This document shows, one piece after another, positions 7,397 to 14,450 of a stretch of DNA of 34,219 bases (positions are counted from its first letter, which is position 1; the number at the start of each line of letters is the position of its first letter). The stretch lies in contig JBDTOI010000021.1 of the NCBI GenBank assembly GCA_039933315.1, positions 1 through 34,219 on the forward strand, written 5' to 3'. A program made the position numbers and the translations under genes. A model generated the notes under the pieces. The model made no database searches, was not told the origin of the DNA, and was given only the letters and a program-made list of their open reading frames with translations. Origin of the DNA: DASXRU01 sp039933315 (GTDB lineage Bacteria; Acidobacteriota; Blastocatellia; Pyrinomonadales; Pyrinomonadaceae).

Positions 7397-7480
7397 AGCA
7401 GTTTCGAGTTTAGGGTTTCGAGTTGGAGGTCGCGCTCCTGAACTTAAAAACTCGAAACTCGAAACTCGAAACTGGCTTTA
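7395..7480. repeat. Inverted heptamer-repeat element between binding protein and permease genes
   Basis: The left arm (7400-7424) is built of 7-base words AGTTTCG, AGTTTAG, GGTTTCG, AGTT. The right arm (7448-7473) is AAACTCG three times plus AAACT, the complement of the same word. Flanks also pair loosely (AAAGC on the left with GGCTTT on the right). Between the arms is a small GGAG-TCGCG-CTCC-like hairpin around 7425-7438. The element lies in the middle of an operon, directly after the stop codon at 7396, and may uncouple expression of the binding protein from the membrane parts, as hairpins in other importer operons do (inference). Confidence 0.85.
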
Positions 7481-7496
7481 CTCCCTTCTTTATCCT

Positions 7497-8333
7497 ATGC
7501 GGATGGGCATATCGAGATTGCGGCATGTGCGCGGCTTTGACGTCGTGCGACCGCTCAGCATCGCCACGATGATCGCGATCATGTTGCCTTTGGTGTTGTT
7601 GCCGCTGGCGTCCATCTTCATCTTCGGCACCAGCAAGGGTCTGGGGAGCTTCTGGGCCGCGTTGAGCGCACCGGAAGCAGTCTTTGCCCTGAAACTTTCG
7701 ATGGTGACCAGCTTTTGGGCCACCATTTTTAATGTGCTCTTTGGCCTCTTCGCCGCCTATGTCCTTTCGCGTTACGACTTTTTAGGACGGACGGCCGTCA
7801 TCGTCACTATCTCACTACCCACAGCAATCCCGACGGCAGTTGCCGGGTTTGCCTTGTTACTGTTGTGGGGCCCTTACGGCACGCTGGGCCGCTTTATGAG
7901 ACCGCACGGCGTGGAGATAATGTTCACGGCGACCGCCATCATTCTGGCGAACATCTTTGTGACCTTCCCGCTGGCGTTCGGCGTGATCAAGCCGGTCTTT
8001 GATACGATGAGCCGTTCCCTGGAAGAGGCATCGGCGACCATTGGCGCGACCCGCTGGCAAACCTTCTGGCATGTGACGCTGCCGAGTCTGCGTGGGGCCA
8101 TTGTATCGGGCGCGCTGCTAACGTTTGCGCGCGCGGTAGGCGAGTTTGGATCGACCATCCTGGTTTCCGGGAACCTGGCATTGCATACTCAAACCGCGCC
8201 GCTTTACATCTTTGCCAAGTTCAACGAAGGTCAGATCGAAGCGGCCAACGCCGTCGCCATTGTGCTGGCGCTGTTCTCTTTTGTTATCTTTAGCATATTG
8301 TTCTTCGCCCGTGACTGGCTGGATGTTGAATGA
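7497..8333 (+). CDS. Sulfate-type ABC transporter permease (CysT/CysW family)
   Basis: This is a 278-residue inner-membrane permease with about six spans. It has the family segments GLFAAYVLSRYDFLGR and TAIPTAVAGFALLLLWGPYGTLG, the EAA loop LEEASATIGATRWQTFWHVTLPSLRGAI, and ARAVGEFGSTILVSGN. Sulfate importers normally use two different permeases (CysT and CysW); only one is encoded here, between the binding protein and the ATPase, so it likely works as a homodimer as in molybdate ModB (inference). The ATG at 7497 has no evident ribosome site, and a second ATG six bases on is equally possible. Confidence 0.9.
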   Translation: MRMGISRLRHVRGFDVVRPLSIATMIAIMLPLVLLPLASIFIFGTSKGLGSFWAALSAPEAVFALKLSMVTSFWATIFNVLFGLFAAYVLSRYDFLGRTAVIVTISLPTAIPTAVAGFALLLLWGPYGTLGRFMRPHGVEIMFTATAIILANIFVTFPLAFGVIKPVFDTMSRSLEEASATIGATRWQTFWHVTLPSLRGAIVSGALLTFARAVGEFGSTILVSGNLALHTQTAPLYIFAKFNEGQIEAANAVAIVLALFSFVIFSILFFARDWLDVE

Positions 8334-8430
8334 CGGAGATCAGAGATCAGAGGTCAGAAATACGCTTGGTCACCGTCGATACGCGTGCTTCCGACTCCAA
8401 CCTCCGACCTCTGATCTCTGACCTCTGATT
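8334..8430. repeat. Inverted heptamer-repeat element abutting the ATPase start
   Basis: It fills the whole gap between permease and ATPase genes. The left arm (8334-8361) reads CGGAGAT, CAGAGAT, CAGAGGT, CAGAAAT. The right arm (8389-8430) reads TTCCGAC, TCCAACC, TCCGACC, TCTGATC, TCTGACC, TCTGATT, a period of seven throughout. Segments 8339-8358 and 8403-8422 are complementary at about 18 of 20 positions. The last heptamer ends at the base before the ATG of the next gene, so the ribosome site position is occupied by repeat. Confidence 0.87.
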
Positions 8431-9693
8431 ATGCAGCCGAAAGAGGCGCCTATTACCCCAACTGACGATGTGCACCAATCGGTGTCGCCGGAGAAGGCTG
8501 CCCGGCCGGAGGTGGCTGCCAGTGTGCGCGGAGTAAGCAAAAAGTTTGGGGAAACGGTGGTGCTCGACGATATCGATTTTGATGTCGGCGAAGGAGAGTC
8601 AATCGTTTTGCTGGGAGCTTCGGGCAGCGGCAAGACCACGATCCTGCGCATCATCGCGGGCCTCGAAGAGCCGGATACCGGGCGCATCGTCCTGCACGGC
8701 AAAGACGTTACGGAGTTACCGGCGCGCGAGCGTGGCGTGGGCGTAATTTTTCAAAGCTACGCGCTCTTCCCCCGCATGAACGTGGAGAAGAACATTACCT
8801 ACGGCATGCGGATTCGCCACCGCCCGCGCAAAGAGATTAAGGAAGCGCTGGATCGTCTAATCGCCCTGGTGAAGTTGGAAGCACATCGCAAGAAGTATCC
8901 TTCCCAACTTTCCGGCGGCCAGCAACAACGCGTGGCCATCGCCCGCACCCTGGCTTACAAACCGGAAGTCTTGCTTTTTGACGAGCCATTCGGCGCCCTG
9001 GATGCTCAGACTCGCGTGCATCTGCGACGTGAGATTCATGCGCTGCTAAGACAGGTAAGAGTTCCCGCAATCTTCATCACGCACGATCAGGAAGAAGCAC
9101 TGGAATTAGGCGATCGCATTGCCGTCATTAATGCCGGTCGTATCGAGCAGATCGGCACGCCCGACGAGGTTTACAACAAACCGGAGACTGAATTCGTCGC
9201 GACCTTTCTGGGCGCCGCCAACCTGCTGCTCGGCGTCGTCACTCGCGGCGCAGTCGAAATCGGCACGGCCACTATTCCCGCCCCGGAAGAGACGGCCCGT
9301 TTTCGCGACGGACAGTCCGTCAAGCTTGTGTTTCGTCCCGAGGATGTTCATCTCAGCCCCAAAGGCCTGATGCCGGAGGGTTGCCGCCGTTTAGCGAACG
9401 GGATTATTGAGCAGATAAACTTCGTCGGCGCTTACGAGCGCCTGACTTTGCGACTGGATCTAACGGAGCGACAGCCGGCCGAAAGCGAGCCGCCGCTCTA
9501 CAAAGTGACTATCACTACCCTGGAAAAGCGCAGCGGTATTCCCGTGGTTGTTACACGAGCAAAACCCGAGGCGAGCGCGATGAGATTGAACGTGGGTGAT
9601 CGCGTGGCCGTCGGCCTCACCGCCTTCCGCGTCTTGCCCAATTACGCCCTCGCCTCCGAGCGCGCCAGCCGTATTGTCCCGTTCAGAAAATAA
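8431..9693 (+). CDS. Sulfate-type ABC transporter ATP-binding protein (CysA/PotA type)
   Basis: This 420-residue ATPase belongs to the importer encoded upstream. A hydrophilic extension of about 30 residues precedes the ABC domain. Walker A GASGSGKTT is at 62-70, the Q-loop is FQSYALFPRMNVEKN, the signature is LSGGQQQRVAIARTLA, Walker B is LLFDEPFGALDAQTR, and the switch is THDQEEALEL. A C-terminal TOBE-type regulatory region (about 270-415) contains FRPEDVHLSPKG, as in CysA, PotA and ModC. This fold does not by itself reveal the anion carried. The gene for the FeS/NrfD fusion starts nine bases after its stop, which ties the transporter to the redox enzyme in one transcript. Confidence 0.92.
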   Translation: MQPKEAPITPTDDVHQSVSPEKAARPEVAASVRGVSKKFGETVVLDDIDFDVGEGESIVLLGASGSGKTTILRIIAGLEEPDTGRIVLHGKDVTELPARERGVGVIFQSYALFPRMNVEKNITYGMRIRHRPRKEIKEALDRLIALVKLEAHRKKYPSQLSGGQQQRVAIARTLAYKPEVLLFDEPFGALDAQTRVHLRREIHALLRQVRVPAIFITHDQEEALELGDRIAVINAGRIEQIGTPDEVYNKPETEFVATFLGAANLLLGVVTRGAVEIGTATIPAPEETARFRDGQSVKLVFRPEDVHLSPKGLMPEGCRRLANGIIEQINFVGAYERLTLRLDLTERQPAESEPPLYKVTITTLEKRSGIPVVVTRAKPEASAMRLNVGDRVAVGLTAFRVLPNYALASERASRIVPFRK

Positions 9694-9702
9694 CGGAGCC
9701 TG

Positions 9703-11307
9703 ATGAGAGAACTTCCCCTGTATCCCAACCCGAGTCGCCCTGTTCAATGGGCCAAGGTAATCGATCAGACGCGCTGTATTGGCTGTCACGCCTGCACTAC
9801 GGCCTGCAAATCGGAGAATGAGGTTCCGCTTTCCGTAACGCGTACCTATGTTAAGCACGTGGATGTGGGGGTGTTCCCACAGGTGCGCCGCGCGCATCAG
9901 GTGACGCGCTGCAATCAATGCGCGCACGCACCCTGCGTCACGGCCTGTCCCACAACGGCAATGTTCAAACGGCCCGATGGCATCGTCGATTTCGATAAAT
10001 CGATCTGCATAGGCTGCAAAGCGTGCATGGCTGCCTGCCCTTACGATGCGATCTTCATCAACCCGGAGGATCATTCGGCGGAGAAGTGTAACTTCTGCGC
10101 GCATCGCATCGACGTGGGCCTTGAACCGGCCTGTGTGGTGGTATGTCCCACCCAGGCAATTTTGATTGGCGACATGAATGATCAGGATTCTTACGTGGCG
10201 CAGATCATCAATCGCGAGGCGGTCACTGTGCGCCGGCCGGAAAAGGAAACGCTGCCAAAGCTTTTCTACAAAGGCGCGCATCAGGCCACCCTTGACCCGC
10301 TGGCTGCGCAAAGGCCTGAGGGCGGCCTCTTCATGTGGAGCGAACAGCAGTCAGGCCCGCAGCACGTGGTTTCAGGTAATCCGAACTACAACAACAGCTC
10401 GGCTGCTGCGCTTTTGAGTTATGACGTCGCTCATTCGATTCCCTGGGACTGGCGCGTCAGTCTCTATACCTGGACCAAAGGGATTGCCGCCGGCGTTTAT
10501 CTCGTTGCGTCGTTGCTCGTGTTGTTCGGCCTGCTCCCCCGCGATCACATGATCTGGCTTTGGGTGACGCCGGTTGTGTCCGGGGCTTTCCTGGCAATCA
10601 CTGGCGCGCTTTTGATCTGGGACCTTGAACACCCGGAGCGCTTCTATATGATTTTCACGCGCCCCCAGTGGCGTAGCTGGCTGGTAAAGGGCGCGTTCAT
10701 CATTGCCGGCTACACGCTGGTTCTGGCACTCCACTTCATTGCCAGCTGGATGGGAGGAAGATCTTTTCAGAACTGGCTGATGGTTCCGGGAATTCCTCTG
10801 GCAGTGTTGACTTCGGTCTACACGGCCTATCTGTTCGCACAGGCAAAGGCCCGCGACATGTGGCAGAACCCTTTGCTGCCGCCGCACTTGTTGGTACAGG
10901 CTCTGCTGCTCGGATCAGCTGTGCTTTTGCCCGTCTCGATCTGGTCCGAGGGAGGCCGTGCGCTCGATGCGACCGCTGAGATAGTCTCTGCCGCCATTCT
11001 TGCTTTGCTTTCAATCCTGGGAGCATCAAGCGTTATACATATTTTGATGGTATGGGGTGAAGGATCACTGACCCACGCCACGACACACGCGCGCCTGGCA
11101 GTTTGGGAAATGATTCGTGGTCGCTATCGCAGCGAGTTCTGGATGGGGATGGCGTTGTCGATACTCGGGGCGCTGCTCCCCATCCTCGGGATTTTCGGCG
11201 TGATCGATGTTCCCTTCAGCGTGGGGGCGGCACCGCTCGCTTTGGTGGGGCTCGCGCTTTATGAGCACGCGTACGTGCAGGCGGGCCAGTCAGTACCTTT
11301 GGCTTAG
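9703..11307 (+). CDS. Fused four-cluster ferredoxin and NrfD/PsrC-type membrane quinone subunit
   Basis: Two subunits that are usually separate are joined in 534 residues. The N-terminal part (about 15-165) carries four [4Fe-4S] Cys sets: C25/28/31/35, C70/73/78/82, C102/105/108/112 and a last set at C129/132/144/148. The C-terminal part (about 240-534) is an NrfD-family membrane domain of eight or more spans, starting WDWRVSLYTWTKGIAAGVYLVASLL and containing WDLEHPERFYMIFTRPQWRSWLVKG. The family links a molybdoenzyme to the quinone pool, as in polysulfide reductase PsrBC or sulfite dehydrogenase SoeBC. GGAG sits four bases before the ATG. The catalytic subunit follows downstream. Confidence 0.92.
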   Translation: MRELPLYPNPSRPVQWAKVIDQTRCIGCHACTTACKSENEVPLSVTRTYVKHVDVGVFPQVRRAHQVTRCNQCAHAPCVTACPTTAMFKRPDGIVDFDKSICIGCKACMAACPYDAIFINPEDHSAEKCNFCAHRIDVGLEPACVVVCPTQAILIGDMNDQDSYVAQIINREAVTVRRPEKETLPKLFYKGAHQATLDPLAAQRPEGGLFMWSEQQSGPQHVVSGNPNYNNSSAAALLSYDVAHSIPWDWRVSLYTWTKGIAAGVYLVASLLVLFGLLPRDHMIWLWVTPVVSGAFLAITGALLIWDLEHPERFYMIFTRPQWRSWLVKGAFIIAGYTLVLALHFIASWMGGRSFQNWLMVPGIPLAVLTSVYTAYLFAQAKARDMWQNPLLPPHLLVQALLLGSAVLLPVSIWSEGGRALDATAEIVSAAILALLSILGASSVIHILMVWGEGSLTHATTHARLAVWEMIRGRYRSEFWMGMALSILGALLPILGIFGVIDVPFSVGAAPLALVGLALYEHAYVQAGQSVPLA

Positions 11308-11340
11308 CCGCATATTTGAAAGTTGGATCTTTGAATACTT

Positions 11341-11444
11341 GCAGTCAGGAAGGCGGGCTTGCCCCCGCTGTTGGTTTTTCCACTCAGTCTCCAAAGCAGT
11401 TTCAGACAACCAACCAGCGGGGGCAAGCCCACCTTCCTGACTGC
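11341..11444. repeat. Long inverted repeat between BC and A subunit genes
   Basis: Arms of 40 bases (11341-11380 and 11405-11444) are complementary at nearly all positions. They begin GCAGTCAGGAAGG and contain GGGCTTGCCCCCGCTG, itself partly self-complementary (GGGCTTGCCC). The gap between arms is 24 bases. It lies within an operon, 41 bases before the ATG of the molybdoenzyme. I see no target-site duplication. The arms do not share the period-7 build of the other elements here. Confidence 0.85.
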
Positions 11445-11484
11445 AGGTGTTCCCCGAAGAGTTTGCATACAAACTTGGAAAAGC

Positions 11485-14391
11485 ATGGAACCTGAGGAGA
11501 AGAATAAAGCGGTTAAGGCAGCCCGCGAAGAAACCAAAGCCCGAGGAGAGACTTTCTATCCCGGGCCGAGCCGTAGCCATCTCGCTGCGTTTCCGCCGAA
11601 GGAACGCTGGGATGATTGGACTGAGCTGGACTCGAAAGCTTGGCCGAAGCGGAAAGAGCGAAACTATTCGCTGGTTCCCACGACCTGTTTCAACTGCGAA
11701 TCGGCCTGCGGCCTGCTGGCCTACATCGACAAAGTCACCGGCGAAGTGCAGAAGTTTGAAGGCAATCCCGAACATCCCGGATCGCGCGGGCGGAACTGCG
11801 CCAAGGGGCCCGCCACGCTGAATCAAATCACCGATCCGGATCGCATTCTCTATCCGCTGAAACGAACAGGAAAGCGCGGTGAAGGAAAATGGGAGCGCGT
11901 CGCGTGGGATGAAGCGCTGGATGACATCGCCGGCCGCATCCGCAAAGCCATCATCGAAGACCGCCGGAAAGAAATCATGTATCACGTGGGCCGCCCCGGT
12001 GAAGACGGCTTTACGGAACGCATACTGGCCGCCTGGGGAATCGACGGGCACAACTCGCACACAAATATCTGTTCGTCAGCCAGCCGCGAAGGTTACCAGC
12101 TCTGGATGGGACTGGACCGCCCCAGCCCCGATCACGCCAACGCGAAAGTGATTCTGCTCATCAGCGCACACCTCGAGTCCGGTCATTATTTCAATCCGCA
12201 TGCGCAACGCGTCATCGATGGCAAAGCCAACGGAGCCAAGCTGATCGTCTTTGACACGCGCCTCTCGCATACCGCCACGCATGCCGACTACTGGGTCGCG
12301 CCCTATCCCGGTTCCGAGACTGCCATGCTGCTGGCGATTGCGAATTATCTGATTCAGAACGATCTCTATAATCGCGACTTCGTGCGCCGCTGGTGGAACT
12401 GGGAAGAGTATCTGGCCGTGGAGCATCCACAACTGGAGACGACCTTTGCCAACTTCGAACTTAAGCTGAAGGAACTTTACAGCTCGTACACGTTTGAGTT
12501 CGCAGCACAGGAATCAGGCGTCGAGGCACGCGTGCTGGGAGAGATCGCCCAGTTGGTATCGACCGCCGGGACACGCTTCTCCAGCCACAACTGGCGCAGT
12601 GTTTCTTCCGGCGTCAGCGGTGGCTGGACGGTGGCGCGTTCGCTTTTCATGCTGAACGCTCTTCTGGGCGCGATTGCCACGGAGGGCGGCGTGTTTCCCA
12701 ATGCCTGGAACAAGTTTGTGCCGAAGCCGATCTACACGCCGCCGCATCCTAAGATGTGGAACGAAACCACCTGGCCGCGCGAGTATCCGTTGTCAATGCA
12801 CGAGATGTCGTTCCTGTTACCACATTTTTTGCAAGAGGGGCGCGGGCGTCTGGAAGTTTATTTCACCCGCGTTTACAACCCTGTCTGGACTAATCCCGAT
12901 GGCTTCTCCTGGATTGAAATGCTGACGGATCCGGATTTGATCGGTTGTTATGTGGCATTGACGCCGACATGGAACGAGACGGCCTATTTCGCTGATTACG
13001 TTCTGCCGATGGGTCACGGTTCGGAACGGCATGACATTCATTCCTACGAAACTCACGACTCGCAATGGATCGGGTTTCGCCAGCCGGTCATGAAAGCTGC
13101 GCGGCAACGAGCGGGGGAAACGATCGATGACACGCGCACGGTGAATCCCGGCGAGGTGTGGGAAGAAAACGAGTTCTGGCTGGATCTCACCTGGCGGATC
13201 GATCCCGACGGAAGTCTGGGAATTCGCCAGTACGCGGAGTCAAAGAAGAATCCGGGCACGCGTCTGAGTGTGGATGAATACTACGAATGGATTTTTGATA
13301 ACTCAATTCCGGGACTGCCGGAGAAAGCCGCGGCAGAGAATCTGACACCGCTGGAGTTCATGCGTCGTTACGGCGCCTTCGAAGTGTGCCGAAAAGTGGG
13401 CGCGATCTACGAAGAGACGGTGCCCGTCAATGAGCTGGAAGATATTCGAAAGGATAGTCTTGGCCGCGTATTTACCCGCGCGGCCAGGCCTGCTTCGGCC
13501 AACATCGTTCCGGTTCCCAGCCCGGACGGTGATGACGCCGGCCGGCGGCTTGCCGGCGTGATAGTTGACGACGAAACTAAACGCGGTTTTCCCACTCCCA
13601 GTGGCCGTCTGGAATTCTATTCACACACGCTGGCCGACTGGGGCTGGCACGAATATGCCATTCCAACTTACTTCAAGAGTCATGTACACCAGGACAATCT
13701 GGAAGAAGGACAGACTATTCTGATCTCGACTTTTCGCCTGCCGGTGCAAATCCATACCCGAAGCGCGAATGCGAAGTGGCTTGACGAGATTGCACATACG
13801 AACCCACTCTGGATTCATCCCACGCATGCCACGACTCTGAACGTGCGCACCGGCGACCTGGTGAGGGTCGAGACAGAGATTGGCTATTACGTCGTGCGCG
13901 CCTGGGTGACTGAAGGTATCCGGCCGGGCATCGTCGCCTGCAGTCATCACATGGGCCGCTGGAAACTGAGCGAGCAGGGGCAGCGCCAGATGATGGCGAC
14001 TGTTAAACTGGATCATAAGGGCAGCGAATGGGGACTGAAGCGCGAGAAGGGCGCTGAACCCTATGAATCAAGTGATCCGGATACGCTGCGCATTTGGTGG
14101 AGCGACGTGGGCGTGCATCAGAACATGACTTTTCCGGTCCATCCCGACCCGATTTCGGGAATGCATTGCTGGCATCAGGCGGTGCGCGTCAAGCGAGCTA
14201 AACCTGAAGATAATCCGGGAGATGTTTTTGTGGATACGCAGAAGTCGCGCGAGATCTATCAGAAATGGTTAGCCATGGCGCGCCCGGCGGACCAGCATTC
14301 ACCGGATGGCACGCGCCGGCCGTACTGGATGTTGCGGCCGTTGAAGCCCGCGCGGGAGTATTATGAATTACCGGAGAAAGTGGGCGTTTAG
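11485..14391 (+). CDS. Molybdopterin oxidoreductase catalytic subunit of the PsrA/SoeA class
   Basis: The product is a 968-residue Mo-bisMGD enzyme. An N-terminal [4Fe-4S] site is formed by C68, C71, C75 and C105 (CFNCESACG...NCAKGPA). A likely metal-ligand Cys196 lies in TNICSSASREG, followed by the molybdopterin-binding core. The C-terminal molydopterin-dinucleotide domain contains NPLWIHPTHATTLNVRTGDLVRVET. There is no twin-arginine signal, unlike most polysulfide and tetrathionate reductases, so the active site should face the cytoplasm as in SoeABC sulfite dehydrogenases. The frame is open back to 11359, but that part reads through the inverted repeat; the ATG at 11485 is the first sensible start. 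With the upstream FeS/NrfD fusion it forms a membrane complex. The substrate is inferred: sulfite oxidation fits the persulfide dioxygenase next door; polysulfide reduction is an alternative. Confidence 0.88.
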   Translation: MEPEEKNKAVKAAREETKARGETFYPGPSRSHLAAFPPKERWDDWTELDSKAWPKRKERNYSLVPTTCFNCESACGLLAYIDKVTGEVQKFEGNPEHPGSRGRNCAKGPATLNQITDPDRILYPLKRTGKRGEGKWERVAWDEALDDIAGRIRKAIIEDRRKEIMYHVGRPGEDGFTERILAAWGIDGHNSHTNICSSASREGYQLWMGLDRPSPDHANAKVILLISAHLESGHYFNPHAQRVIDGKANGAKLIVFDTRLSHTATHADYWVAPYPGSETAMLLAIANYLIQNDLYNRDFVRRWWNWEEYLAVEHPQLETTFANFELKLKELYSSYTFEFAAQESGVEARVLGEIAQLVSTAGTRFSSHNWRSVSSGVSGGWTVARSLFMLNALLGAIATEGGVFPNAWNKFVPKPIYTPPHPKMWNETTWPREYPLSMHEMSFLLPHFLQEGRGRLEVYFTRVYNPVWTNPDGFSWIEMLTDPDLIGCYVALTPTWNETAYFADYVLPMGHGSERHDIHSYETHDSQWIGFRQPVMKAARQRAGETIDDTRTVNPGEVWEENEFWLDLTWRIDPDGSLGIRQYAESKKNPGTRLSVDEYYEWIFDNSIPGLPEKAAAENLTPLEFMRRYGAFEVCRKVGAIYEETVPVNELEDIRKDSLGRVFTRAARPASANIVPVPSPDGDDAGRRLAGVIVDDETKRGFPTPSGRLEFYSHTLADWGWHEYAIPTYFKSHVHQDNLEEGQTILISTFRLPVQIHTRSANAKWLDEIAHTNPLWIHPTHATTLNVRTGDLVRVETEIGYYVVRAWVTEGIRPGIVACSHHMGRWKLSEQGQRQMMATVKLDHKGSEWGLKREKGAEPYESSDPDTLRIWWSDVGVHQNMTFPVHPDPISGMHCWHQAVRVKRAKPEDNPGDVFVDTQKSREIYQKWLAMARPADQHSPDGTRRPYWMLRPLKPAREYYELPEKVGV

Positions 14392-14450
14392 AGTACCGAC
14401 ACTCTGAACACCCTCTACTCCCGAGTCTGTTGTTGGTTCCAGAGGTTTCT

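Noticed and set aside
11359..11484. N-terminal extension of the molybdopterin oxidoreductase, possibly a signal
   Set aside because: This part translates the inverted repeat and has no twin-arginine motif; the sensible start is the ATG at 11485.
12177..12215. Possible second selenoprotein site in the molybdoenzyme
   Set aside because: The likely metal-ligand position is an ordinary Cys in TNICSSAS and the frame contains no internal UGA.
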